The translations under genes were made by a program, and so were the position numbers. DNA of 34,094 bases from an uncultured Selenomonas sp. (lineage in GTDB: Bacteria; Bacillota; Negativicutes; Selenomonadales; Selenomonadaceae), in assembly GCA_947167105.1 (NCBI GenBank), contig CAMVGU010000031.1, forward strand, positions 1 to 34,094, written 5' to 3'. Numbering within the stretch: position 1 is the first letter of the stretch; each line of letters begins with the position of its first letter. Positions 1 through 7,966 of the stretch are shown piece after piece. The notes under the pieces were generated by a model. The model had not been told where the DNA came from. It made no database searches and saw only the letters and a list, made by a program, of their open reading frames with translations.

Positions 1-53
1 GCTTCTGCCCTTGCCAACAAGTCCAGAATCTGCTCCTTGCTAAGTTGTTCCAT
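1..53 (-). CDS. N-terminus of a paralogue of the 291-995 gene (partial, runs off the left edge)
   Basis: Only the first 17 codons are inside the window. They begin at an ATG (53-51), preceded by an AGGGA-type ribosome binding site, and read MEQLSKEQILDLLARAEA. This matches the start of the broken gene at 291-995 (MSREQILDLLARAEAE), so the two are tandem paralogues on one strand. Upstream DNA is also shared: CAGCTTTRTTTGCTGTG occurs before both genes (about 108-124 and 1108-1124). If the paralogy extends through the gene, the product would be a CDP-glycerol/teichoic-acid transferase-like protein; that part is inference because the body lies outside the window. Confidence 0.6.
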   Translation of the reverse strand, partial: MEQLSKEQILDLLARAE

Positions 54-130
54 GAAGTGTCCCTGCCTTTGCCCGTAAAATATCCGCACTGCCCTGCCTA
101 CGTATCACAGCAAACAAAGCTGCTCAGTGG

Positions 131-153
131 AAATCTCATCCACTGCCGTACCT
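131..153. repeat. Degenerate copy of the repeat at 1046-1100
   Basis: Read on the minus strand, this stretch contains GTACGGCAGTGGATGAGA, which resembles CGCGTAAGCGGTGGATGAGG in the repeat at 1046-1100. It lies upstream of the left-edge gene at a different place from the copy in front of the 291-995 gene. It is probably a decayed relic of the same dispersed repeat. The match is short and was found by eye. Confidence 0.35.
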
Positions 154-171
154 TCACTCCTCCTGGGTGGG

Positions 172-248
172 TGCATCCAAATGCACCCTTTTGCACCCAA
201 TGCATCCATTTGCACCCAATTTGCACCCGGATGCACCCAAATGCACCC
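172..248. repeat. Iteron-like array: eight TGCAYCC units at about 10-bp spacing
   Basis: TGCATCC or TGCACCC begins at 172, 182, 192, 201, 211, 222, 232 and 242, giving spacings of 10, 10, 9, 10, 11, 10 and 10 bp. The spacers are mostly A/T-rich (AAA, TTT, AA, ATT, AATT, GGA, AAA). One unit per helical turn places every copy on the same DNA face, as in iterons or arrays of regulator sites. It lies about 120-195 bp upstream of the left-edge gene and just beyond the broken end of its paralogue. The function is unknown; slipped-strand expansion is also possible. Confidence 0.75.
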
Positions 249-290
249 GCCCTAAAAAGAAGTTGTAGTAATTTGCTTGTCAATTCGCTA

Positions 291-995
291 CTACGCGCTG
301 ATTGGAAACTTGGAAGAATCCCCAAAGCCCCTTATATCAAGGGGTTTCGGGCATCCGTCCAATAATCTGAATTGTATCGATTTACGAGTAAATTGAATGT
401 ACAAATCATAGGGATTGTGTATAAATATGACATCCGGATGCAGAGCTTCCAAATCGAAAGTCTCGCAGTCCAAGGTAGGTACATAGCTGGGAAATAGATT
501 GCGTTCGTTATGCCATTCCTTGGCTGTGCCGTCCGGATTTCTGTCGGCGTAGGGAATGGGGACAACGTAGCTGTGGCAGTGCTCCGGGTCATCAACTGAT
601 GCTTTCCAGATGGATTCCAGGCTGTCCCACATGCTGGCTTTGTAAGGCAGGAACACTATTTCTTTTTTCTGCCTCGCCAGGCGGGAAAGGGCAGGCTCGT
701 CTTTTAAGTTTGTATAGAGCTGGTTCAGGATGGATGCAGCCAGTTCCGTTATTTCTTTGAGGTTTTTACGGTCATCAGTATTTATGGCTTGTTCAATGGC
801 CTGGGATAGAGTAAGTAAAAACTGCTGGCATTTACTTTCGTATACTTGCCTGGGCAGGACATCACTGCAGGCATTGTCTGCTTGACGCAGTAATCCCAGC
901 GGCTTTTTCAGGAGCTGGGGCTGGCGGGAGATGCGGATGCGCAATAGTTCTGCTTCCGCTCTTGCCAGGAGATCCAGAATTTGCTCCCTGCTCAT
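291..995 (-). pseudogene. Truncated CDP-glycerol/teichoic-acid transferase-like protein
   Basis: The 234-aa reading frame has a helical N-terminal half and then a conserved-looking core: IVFLPYKASMWDSLESIWKA, HSYVVPIPYADRNPDG and DVIFIHNPYD. I associate this core with large CDP-glycerol glycerophosphotransferase-like proteins of Selenomonadaceae (from memory, not searched). After HNPYD the sequence stops resembling that family and ends after about 38 unrelated residues, so the C-terminal catalytic part is missing. The start also looks damaged. The ATG at 1003-1001 has the better-placed GGGAG site and matches the paralogue's start, but it meets TGA at its fourth codon (ATGGAAAAATGA). Compared with the left paralogue one base has been lost, so translation would need the inner ATG at 995. 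It is probably a relic of a tandem duplication. Confidence 0.6.
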
Positions 996-1045
996 TTTTC
1001 CATGCTGCTCCCTGCCTTTCTCCGGTAACGGTTCTTCTTCACTGA

Positions 1046-1100
1046 ACCTCATCCACCGCTTACGCGGTCCCCCTTCCCCAGAGGGGAAGGCTTTTTCGCG
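1046..1100. repeat. REP-like element with two hairpins
   Basis: The segment contains a small hairpin (ACCGC-TTAC-GCGGT, 1055-1068) beside a stronger one (CCTTCCCC-AGA-GGGGAAGG, 1072-1090) followed by CTTTTT. When the upstream regions of the two paralogues are compared, this block appears inserted between the shared CAGCTTTRTTTGCTGTG element and the shared AAAGGCAGGGA element. That suggests a mobile intergenic repeat rather than part of the promoter. The stronger hairpin could also terminate plus-strand transcription. A related hairpin sits at 6208-6237. Confidence 0.5.
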
Positions 1101-1150
1101 TATATAGCACAGCAAATAAAGCTGTTGTTTCCGTCATAAGCATTGCCGGA

Positions 1151-1320
1151 ACTTTCTTGCCTTTGTGGCAGAAAGTCTGCGGGAAAACTCCCGCTTCGCT
1201 CCGCATTCTGGCTGCGGTCCTGGCCTCCCCGGAAGCTTGCGCTTGTCTGAGGCCGACTGTTTGCCTTATGTCAATGCCATCTGTCTCGGCCCTTGCGGTA
1301 AAGCTGCCCACAGGCAGCTT
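1151..1320 (-). ncRNA. Candidate guide RNA scaffold (omega/reRNA-like) downstream of the TnpB-like gene
   Basis: Reading leftward from the end of the TnpB-like gene there are five successive stem-loops. They are AAGCTGCC-TGTG-GGCAGCTT (1320-1301); GGCCTC...GAGGCC (1254-1222) enclosing AAGC-GCAA-GCTT (1244-1233); CCGCA...TGCGG (1217-1201); GCGGGA-GTTT-TCCCGC (1194-1179); and ACTTTCTGCC...GGCAAGAAAGT with one bulged A (1176-1151). The only frames here are short and unconvincing. TnpB families encode their guide RNA at and beyond the 3' end of tnpB on the same strand, which is exactly this position. Any guide would follow the last hairpin, near 1150-1130. Assignment rests on position and hairpins only. 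Confidence 0.5.
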
Positions 1321-1339
1321 GTCCTCAACTTCCGACAAC

Positions 1340-2680
1340 TTAACCATGTTCCATACGGTATTTCTTCTCGATATTTCTGGCTCCGTTCAGGGATGCCGCA
1401 GCCTCATAGCCGCAGTAGTCACATCGGAAGCGGTTGCCCGAGGCTGTGCGTCCTGTCTTTCCGCAATTTGAGCAGACAAGCCCTGTGTCCTTGGAAGGAA
1501 TTCTGAGGATTTCTATGGAGCGTTCCTCACATTTTTCTTCCAGACGTTCCCGGATAAAGCCCCGGAAGCTTCTGGCCAGTTTCCGCTTCGCGGATTTGGC
1601 CAGTCTGCTGCCCTTTCCCACCTTAACCGGGTAGGTGATGATGATGCGGCAGGGCTTTTCCTCAGAGAGCATCCTGTTCAGTGCCGCATTGATAAAGCTC
1701 TCTGTCCTGGCGCGGTTGCGCTCTTTCTGGCGCTGATATTTCATTGTCCCCAGGTTGTGAGCTGAAATGACAGCGGCTTTGTCTGCCTTCCCTTTTTCCA
1801 AAGCTTCCCGTCTTGCCTCCCGGTATCGGTTGCGCAAGCGGTTCTTTGAGTCAAGGCGTTCCGTTTCCATGTCCGTCAGCTTGTTCAGGCCCTCGCCATA
1901 CACATGCCCGTTGGAGAGGGTCAGAGCATCCACGTTGCCGATGTGCACATAGATTTCATTTGTCCATCCTTCTGACAGGGAGGATTCCCTGGTCACTGGT
2001 GCCGTCAGGATGATATGGTCTTCCTTGACCTCCACATGAAGCTGGCGGCTGAACTGCCGCCCGTCCCGCAGGGGAATTGCTATGCGTTTCCGTGGCTGCC
2101 TCCCTGCAATCCGCATGACACCGTTCTTGTAGGAGTAGCCTGCTTTCGGCGATATGGTGAAGCCGGCCTCCCGCGTCACTTGTATCTTGCCCAGGTGCTT
2201 GCGGGTCTGGCGGCAGAGCCAGTTGTTCAGGCGGTGCTTGTCTACCGGCAGGCCTTTCACCAGATTCGGCTCTTCGTAGTCCTTCCCTTGCAGGATGGCA
2301 GCATAGACACTGCCCCATTTCAGGACGGTGTAGATATACGTCCGCTCCTCTTTGCTGAAGCCTTCATTGAAAGCGGCCAGACGTTTCAATTTGTCCCGCA
2401 GGATGCCCCAGCGGCTCTTGATAGCCGTCAGCGCATCCAGGATGGCAAGTTCGTAGTAGACAACGGGCATCCCCAACTCCTGCCGCATGCCGGAGGCGCG
2501 CATCTCGTTGAGCACCGTATAGCCCGGCGTCAGCTTGCCAAGGCTTCCTATGCCGCTATAGCGTTCATAGGTGGTCTTTTTGACCTTGGCATAGGCCCCC
2601 ACCAGCCACCACAGAAATTCCATGGTGTCGGAAGGAAGCTTCCGGCTGTACTGCCTGACGTTTTTCGTGTACGTTGCCAT
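1340..2680 (-). CDS. TnpB-like RuvC/zinc-ribbon protein with catalytic residues replaced
   Basis: The protein is 446 aa from the ATG at 2680, where MATYTKNV begins. An upstream in-frame start is possible, but this one has a GAGAAAGG site 13 nt away. The C-terminal half follows the TnpB plan: RuvC-I (YVHIG...LTLSNG, 244-258), a basic helix (about 275-330), RuvC-II (RIIITYPVKVG, 345-355), a zinc ribbon (C403, C406, C420, C423) and RuvC-III (YEAAASLNGARNI, 425-437). In active TnpBs these motifs carry D, E and D; aligned by eye, the positions here are H246, T349 and S430. The zinc ribbon and basic residues are intact, so nucleic-acid binding without cleavage is plausible. The N-terminal half (about 1-240) is diverged from common TnpBs. 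No TnpA partner is adjacent. Alternatives are a decayed transposon gene or a Cas12-like relic, but the long intact frame argues against simple decay. Confidence 0.75.
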   Translation of the reverse strand: MATYTKNVRQYSRKLPSDTMEFLWWLVGAYAKVKKTTYERYSGIGSLGKLTPGYTVLNEMRASGMRQELGMPVVYYELAILDALTAIKSRWGILRDKLKRLAAFNEGFSKEERTYIYTVLKWGSVYAAILQGKDYEEPNLVKGLPVDKHRLNNWLCRQTRKHLGKIQVTREAGFTISPKAGYSYKNGVMRIAGRQPRKRIAIPLRDGRQFSRQLHVEVKEDHIILTAPVTRESSLSEGWTNEIYVHIGNVDALTLSNGHVYGEGLNKLTDMETERLDSKNRLRNRYREARREALEKGKADKAAVISAHNLGTMKYQRQKERNRARTESFINAALNRMLSEEKPCRIIITYPVKVGKGSRLAKSAKRKLARSFRGFIRERLEEKCEERSIEILRIPSKDTGLVCSNCGKTGRTASGNRFRCDYCGYEAAASLNGARNIEKKYRMEHG

Positions 2681-2786
2681 AGGGATAGCAGTGCCTTTCT
2701 CGGTTTGATGATGATATGGGGAGGACGGGAGCAATGGCAAAAGTGCCAAACGTAATTTTCAGAATATGCGCTCAGACATGCCCCAT

Positions 2787-2815
2787 TTTTCGTGAAGTAT
2801 GATACTTCACGAAAA
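2787..2815. promoter_or_regulatory. 29-bp perfect palindrome (operator candidate), copy 1
   Basis: The arms TTTTCGTGAAGTAT and ATACTTCACGAAAA surround a single central G (2801). Its 21-bp core recurs at 3094-3114 with a different centre base. It lies between the predicted promoter (2863-2892) and the start of the TnpB-like gene, so it falls in that transcript's 5' leader. It could be a dimeric repressor site, an RNA hairpin or a mobile-element end; the sequence does not decide between these. Confidence 0.6.
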
Positions 2816-2862
2816 TGACCGCGAAGCCATGTAAATCAAGGGTTTCAACAAATTTCCTTAAT

Positions 2863-2892
2863 AATATAACATTATTTGACAGTGCTTGTCAA
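2863..2892 (-). promoter_or_regulatory. Predicted promoter of the TnpB-like gene
   Basis: On the minus strand TTGACA (2892-2887) is followed after 17 bp by TTATAT (2869-2864), or after 18 bp by TATATT (2868-2863). Transcription would start near 2856 and run through the palindrome at 2787-2815 into the gene at 2680. The -35 box is half of an inverted pair, TTGACA-5 bp-TGTCAA (2876-2892), so a weaker outward -35 also exists on the plus strand. Confidence 0.55.
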
Positions 2893-2895
2893 GCC

Positions 2896-2908
2896 CCGCA
2901 GAATGCGG
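2896..2908. other. Small hairpin next to the promoter
   Basis: CCGCA-GAA-TGCGG forms a 5-bp stem with a 3-nt loop immediately upstream of the TTGACA box of the TnpB-like gene. No function is assigned. Confidence 0.3.
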
Positions 2909-2931
2909 CCGGGATGCTCATCATCGACTCT

Positions 2932-3049
2932 ATAAGTCGTCAGATAAGCCGTCAGAACAGGTAGCCCGTGAGCCTAGATAATACAAGGCTTCACGGGCAT
3001 TCTTGTTTCGACTTGTTTCAATTTTTAAGCCGTTAGAATAAGCCGTCAG
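2932..3049. repeat. Paired 12-mer repeats flanking a long hairpin
   Basis: ATAAGTCGTCAG (2932-2943) and ATAAGCCGTCAG (2944-2955) are in direct tandem. A second pair, TTAAGCCGTTAG (3025-3036) and ATAAGCCGTCAG (3038-3049), lies about 80 bp further on. Between the pairs is a hairpin with a 12-bp stem and one bulged base (GCCCGTGAGCCT, 2964-2975, against AGGC-T-TCACGGGC, 2986-2998), followed by a T-rich tract. The symmetry suggests a compact element such as a regulator-binding region, a small structured RNA or a MITE-like unit. The 673 bases from 2681 to 3353 hold no convincing gene. Confidence 0.55.
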
Positions 3050-3092
3050 AAATTCAAGAACCCTTGTCCGGCGCGGCCTTAGAGGGGCTAAA

Positions 3093-3115
3093 TCGTGAAG
3101 TATCATACTTCACGA
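3093..3115. promoter_or_regulatory. Perfect palindrome (operator candidate), copy 2
   Basis: TCGTGAAGTAT and ATACTTCACGA flank a central C (3104). This is the same core as copy 1 at 2787-2815, 303 bp away, including the CGAAAAT-type flank. Two copies bracketing the repeat and hairpin block suggest binding at both ends, or element boundaries. Confidence 0.6.
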
Positions 3116-3238
3116 AAATCCGACTGTGTGATATATCACTTACATGTAGCAGAAAAAGCCTTCCTCACTCCATAAAAACCGGGGTCGGGAAGTTTTTTGT
3201 TGCTCTTATAAGTGGTTTTCTCTGGCACAGTGTAGGGT

Positions 3239-3288
3239 GTGTTTTTTAGTTAAGTATCACTTAAAAACACGCCTCGGTGCTGACACCG
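3239..3288. other. Two intergenic hairpins downstream of leuB
   Basis: GTGTTTTTTAGT (3239-3250) pairs with ACTTAAAAACAC (3259-3270) with one mismatch and an 8-nt loop. CGGTG-CTGA-CACCG (3275-3288) follows. They may act as terminators or RNA stability elements; no coding frame overlaps them convincingly. Confidence 0.35.
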
Positions 3289-3305
3289 GTCATGGAAGGT
3301 TAGTT

Positions 3306-3347
3306 AAAAAAGGCCACTGGAACCTGACAGCATCAGGCTCCAGTGGC
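3306..3347 (-). terminator. Rho-independent terminator of the ilv-leu operon
   Basis: On the minus strand GCCACTGGAGCCTGA pairs with TCAGGTTCCAGTGGC (one G-T pair) around a 5-nt loop and is followed by six T residues. It starts 6 bp after the leuB stop codon. Confidence 0.85.
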
Positions 3348-3353
3348 TTTTTC

Positions 3354-4418
3354 TTAAATCCTTTCGACAATAACATGGGTGATTTCCGCTGTATTCGCCT
3401 TCTTAAAGCCTTCCTTCCAAAGATCCGGAGTGCGGTAGCCCTCTGCCAGAGCCTTGTCCACAGCCTGCTCAATGGCCAGCGCGGCCTCCTCCTCATGCAG
3501 GGAATAGCGCAGCAGCATCGCTGCCGACAGGATGGTGCCCATGGGATTGGCAATCCCCTGGCCTGCAATATCCGGTGCGCTGCCGTGAATTGGCTCATAC
3601 AGGCTGGTGCTGGTGCCGATGGAAGCAGAGGGCAGCATGCCGATGGAACCGCCCACCACTGCCGCCTCATCAGAGAGAATGTCACCGAACAGGTTGCCTG
3701 TCACTATGACATCAAACTGGGCCGGATTAATGGCCAACTGCATGGCGCAGTTATCCACATACAGGTTTTTCATTTCGACTTCCGGGTAGGCCTTAGCCGC
3801 TTCTGCAGCCGTGCGCCGCCAGAGGCGCGAAGTTGCCAGCACATTGGCCTTGTCCACACTGGTGAGCTTACCCCGGCGCAGTTTAGCTGTCTCGCAAGCC
3901 AGCCTTACAATGCGCTCCACCTCGGGCACGGAATAGTTCTCCAAGTCCCAGGCCCGTTCCACGCCATTATGCTGCTCACTCTCGCAGCGCTCGCCGAAAT
4001 AGATGCCGCCCACAAGCTCCCTGACAATGACGAGATCCACCCCCCGGGCCAGTTCCGGCTTCAAGGGCGAATACTCCACCAAGGCATCAGCAATCTTCAC
4101 CGGGCGCAGATTCGCGTACAGGCCCAGTTGCTTCCTCAGTCCAAGGATGGCCTTCTCAGGGCGCAGCGCGGGCTCCACATTATCCCATTTATCACCGCCT
4201 ACCGCGCCGAACAGCACGCCGTCTGAGGCCTTGCAGGCCGCGACCGTCTCCTCCGGCAGGGGGGTGCCGAATTTATCATAGGCCGTGCCCCCCGCATCAT
4301 GGTATTCATATTCGAGATTGAGAGCAAATTTCTTATCCGCTGCTTGCAGCACCCGGACAGCGGCATCGGTAATTTCCTTGCCAATACCGTCACCGGGGAT
4401 GACTACGATTTTGGGCAT
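3354..4418 (-). CDS. leuB: 3-isopropylmalate dehydrogenase
   Basis: This 354-aa enzyme oxidises and decarboxylates 3-isopropylmalate to 2-oxoisocaproate with NAD+ in leucine synthesis (cytosolic). Full family length is present from MPKIVVIPGDGIG. Visible landmarks are the substrate loop LRKQLGLYANLRPVK (94-108, with R95 and R105), R133 and Y140 in IVRELVGGIYFGE, K190 in TSVDKANVL, and the metal-binding aspartates D222, D246 and D250 in NLFGDILSDEAA. The nucleotide-binding HGSAPDIAGQGIANP follows at 278-292. The ATG at 4418 has GGAGGATAGCT before it. It is the last gene of the leftward operon, 12 bp after leuD, with a strong terminator beyond it. Confidence 0.97.
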   Translation of the reverse strand: MPKIVVIPGDGIGKEITDAAVRVLQAADKKFALNLEYEYHDAGGTAYDKFGTPLPEETVAACKASDGVLFGAVGGDKWDNVEPALRPEKAILGLRKQLGLYANLRPVKIADALVEYSPLKPELARGVDLVIVRELVGGIYFGERCESEQHNGVERAWDLENYSVPEVERIVRLACETAKLRRGKLTSVDKANVLATSRLWRRTAAEAAKAYPEVEMKNLYVDNCAMQLAINPAQFDVIVTGNLFGDILSDEAAVVGGSIGMLPSASIGTSTSLYEPIHGSAPDIAGQGIANPMGTILSAAMLLRYSLHEEEAALAIEQAVDKALAEGYRTPDLWKEGFKKANTAEITHVIVERI

Positions 4419-4430
4419 AGCTATCCTCCG

Positions 4431-4916
4431 TTACTTATTCTTGATATAATTGATCAATCCGCCGGCCTGTGCGATTTCCTGCACGAAGCCCGGTAGCGGG
4501 TGCGCATGGAAAACGTCACCCGTGGTCAGATTCCTGATTTCGCCGGTGCCGGTATCCACCTCCAGCACATCCTCCGCCTTGATTTTCTCAACATCATCGC
4601 CGATTTCCAGAAGCGGCAGGCCGATATTGATGCCATTGCGGTAGAAGATGCGCGCAAAGCTGGCGGCTATGACCACCGGCACGCCGCAAGCTTTAATGGC
4701 CACCGGGGCATGCTCGCGGGAGGAGCCGCAGCCGAAGTTCTTGCCGCCCACCATGATATCGCCGGCCTGCACATTCCGGGCGAAACTCTCGTCCAGGTCA
4801 AACATGCAGTGCTTGGCAAGTTCCTGGGGGTCGAAGGTATTCAGGTAACGGGCCGCGATAATAATATCTGTGTCTATATTGTCCCCATAGCGCCAGACTT
4901 TTCCTTTCAGTTCCAT
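4431..4916 (-). CDS. leuD: 3-isopropylmalate dehydratase small subunit
   Basis: LeuD (161 aa) forms the swivel domain of isopropylmalate isomerase with LeuC, converting 2-isopropylmalate to 3-isopropylmalate. The opening KGKVWRYGDNIDTDIIIAARYL and the active-site loop GCGSSREHAP (62-71) are diagnostic. The length fits the short (LeuD2/archaeal-type) form, which pairs with the 420-aa LeuC. The start is separated from the leuC stop by one base, and its GGAGGTGG site lies inside the end of leuC, so the two subunits should be translationally coupled. Confidence 0.96.
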   Translation of the reverse strand: MELKGKVWRYGDNIDTDIIIAARYLNTFDPQELAKHCMFDLDESFARNVQAGDIMVGGKNFGCGSSREHAPVAIKACGVPVVIAASFARIFYRNGINIGLPLLEIGDDVEKIKAEDVLEVDTGTGEIRNLTTGDVFHAHPLPGFVQEIAQAGGLINYIKNK

Positions 4917-4917
4917 C

Positions 4918-6180
4918 TTAGGCCACCTCCTTCGGCTCTGCTATCCTGCCCAGTATGGCGCTGGCCGCCGCTGTCTGGGGCCCCGCCAGATATACTTCGC
5001 TGGTCTTCTCCCCCATGCGGCCCAGGAAATTGCGATTTGTCGTGGAAACGCACTTCTCTCCTGCCGCCAGGATGCCCATATAGCCGCCCAGGCAAGGCCC
5101 ACAGGTCGGGCAGGACACGACTGCCCCCGCATCAATGAAGATATCCAGCAGCCCTTCATGCATGGCCTGCTGATAGACCCACTGGCTGCCGGGAATCACA
5201 ATGCAGCGCACATGCTCATGCACCTTATGGCCCTTGAACACTTCCGCTGCAATACGCAGGTCTTCCAGACGCCCGTTGGTGCAGGAGCCGATAACCACCT
5301 GATCTATTCCTACTGGTTCCTTAAGGGAAGCAACCCGCTTCGTATTGCCAGGCAGATGGGGGAAAGCCACCACCGGAGTCAGTTCGCTGAGATTGATATT
5401 GACCGTCTGCACATATTTCGCATCCGCATCCGGTGCCACCGGCTCATAGGGCTGCTCCACACGGCCTTCCACATACTCCTTAGTTACCTCATCGAAGGGG
5501 AAAATGCCGTTCTTAGCACCGGCCTCAATAGCCATATTGGCAATGGTCAGCCTGTCCGTCATGGAAAGCTCCTTGACGCCTTCACCGGCAAACTCCAGGG
5601 ATTTATAGAGTGCGCCGTCCACACCGATCATGCCGATGAGGGTGAGTATCACATCCTTGCCCGTAATATCTGCCGGTTTCTTGCCTGTCAGCTCCACCTT
5701 GATAGCCTCCGGCACCTTGAACCACGCCTTGCCCGTAGCCATGGCCACTGCGAGGTCGGTGGTGCCGACACCTGTGGAGAAGCCATTGACTGCACCATAG
5801 GTACAGGTATGGGAATCCGCGCCGATGGTCAGCATGCCTGGCCCCACAATGCCCTTTTCAGGCAGGATGACATGCTCAATGCCCACCCGGCCCTGCTCAA
5901 AGTAATGCTTGATCTGATGCTTGTGAGCGAAATCACGCATAATTTTAGCCAGCTCGGCAGACTTGATGTCCTTGGCAGGCTGGAAATGATCCGGCACAAG
6001 CGCGATTTTTGCATTATCAAAGACCGGACGCCCAATTTTCTCGAACTCCTTGATGGACGGAGGCCCCGTCACATCATTGGCAAGCACTACGTCGAGATTG
6101 CAGATGACAAGCTGCCCCGCTTCCACCTCTGCCAGCCCCGCATGGCGGGCCAGGATTTTCTCGCTCATATTCATGCCCAT
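4918..6180 (-). CDS. leuC: 3-isopropylmalate dehydratase large subunit
   Basis: This 420-aa aconitase-family subunit carries the [4Fe-4S] cluster. The ligands are C300 ([10 protein letters not shown]), C360 and C363 ([11 protein letters not shown]). [11 protein letters not shown] (120-130) is another family signature. It is the shorter LeuC/HacA form, matching the 161-aa LeuD downstream. The start at 6180 has AAAGGGAGGG 7 nt upstream; ATGs two and four codons later are alternatives. A 114-bp gap containing a 12-bp hairpin separates it from ilvC, so expression relative to ilvNC may be adjusted there. Confidence 0.96.
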   Translation of the reverse strand: MGMNMSEKILARHAGLAEVEAGQLVICNLDVVLANDVTGPPSIKEFEKIGRPVFDNAKIALVPDHFQPAKDIKSAELAKIMRDFAHKHQIKHYFEQGRVGIEHVILPEKGIVGPGMLTIGADSHTCTYGAVNGFSTGVGTTDLAVAMATGKAWFKVPEAIKVELTGKKPADITGKDVILTLIGMIGVDGALYKSLEFAGEGVKELSMTDRLTIANMAIEAGAKNGIFPFDEVTKEYVEGRVEQPYEPVAPDADAKYVQTVNINLSELTPVVAFPHLPGNTKRVASLKEPVGIDQVVIGSCTNGRLEDLRIAAEVFKGHKVHEHVRCIVIPGSQWVYQQAMHEGLLDIFIDAGAVVSCPTCGPCLGGYMGILAAGEKCVSTTNRNFLGRMGEKTSEVYLAGPQTAAASAILGRIAEPKEVA

Positions 6181-6207
6181 ATTTTGCCCTCCCTTTGAAA
6201 CCGTGAA

Positions 6208-6237
6208 GAAAGCCTTCCCAAGGCAGGGAAGGCTTTC
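6208..6237. terminator. Intercistronic hairpin between ilvC and leuC
   Basis: GAAAGCCTTCCC and GGGAAGGCTTTC form a perfect 12-bp stem around a 6-nt loop. On the operon strand it is followed by TTCTTC rather than a true T-run, so it may cause partial termination, stabilise mRNA ends or be a REP-type repeat. The AAGCCTTCCC/GGGAAGG core resembles the hairpin at 1072-1090. Confidence 0.5.
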
Positions 6238-6294
6238 AAAGACCTTCTATTTTGTTTTATTCGGCATAAAATGGCCGAATCCTTGTGGATTATC

Positions 6295-7818
<1,524 letters not shown>

Positions 7819-7822
<4 letters not shown>

Positions 7823-7866
7823 AGCAAGTCTCCTTCTACTTGATTTTGCTCTGCTTGTCCATTCAT
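7819..7866 (-). CDS. Possible 15-residue leader ORF upstream of ilvN
   Basis: An ATG at 7866 follows a strong GGAGGG site and encodes MNGQAEQNQVEGDLL. Its TGA overlaps the ilvN ATG (ATGA). The peptide holds three branched-chain residues (V10, L14, L15), the leucines next to the stop. It could couple translation of ilvN to ribosome arrival, or act as a modest attenuation sensor. No clear terminator/antiterminator pair was found. Its reality depends on the SD and the overlap only. Confidence 0.4.
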
Positions 7867-7882
7867 AGACCCTCCAAATTTT

Positions 7883-7911
7883 ATTATAACACTTTCAGAG
7901 TGTCCATTCAA
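7883..7911 (-). promoter_or_regulatory. ilvN-proximal promoter
   Basis: TTGAAT (7911-7906), 17 bp, TATAAT (7888-7883). The spacer contains the inverted repeat ACACT-TTCAG-AGTGT (7889-7903), a possible operator. The predicted start lies only a few bases before the GGAGGG site of the leader ORF. Confidence 0.6.
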
Positions 7912-7935
7912 GGTGTAATGTTGTAAGTTGTATAC

Positions 7936-7964
7936 ATTATCACGCTATTGACTATATTTGTCAA
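7936..7964 (-). promoter_or_regulatory. ilv-leu operon distal promoter
   Basis: TTGACA (7964-7959), 17 bp, GATAAT (7941-7936): a near-consensus sigma-A promoter giving a leader of about 105 nt before ilvN. No T-box hallmark (AGGGTGGNACCGCG) is present in this leader. Confidence 0.65.
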
Positions 7965-7966
7965 CC

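Noticed and set aside
172..248. CRISPR array
   Set aside because: Units are only 7 bp at about 10-bp spacing, with no spacers of useful length and no cas genes.
98..325. Short frames through the TGCAYCC array giving repeated HPNAP- or GAFGC-like peptides
   Set aside because: The peptide repeats arise from the DNA repeat; no ribosome site or conserved domain supports translation.
1060..1347. 95-codon frame over the hairpin region downstream of the TnpB-like gene
   Set aside because: It lacks a good start site and crosses several strong hairpins; a structured RNA explains the segment better.
1340..2680. Ordinary active IS200/IS605 or IS607 element
   Set aside because: There is no tnpA beside it, no recognised element ends, and the catalytic positions are non-acidic.
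7823..7964. T-box riboswitch before ilvN
   Set aside because: No AGGGTGGNACCGCG-like T-box sequence and no terminator are present in the leader.
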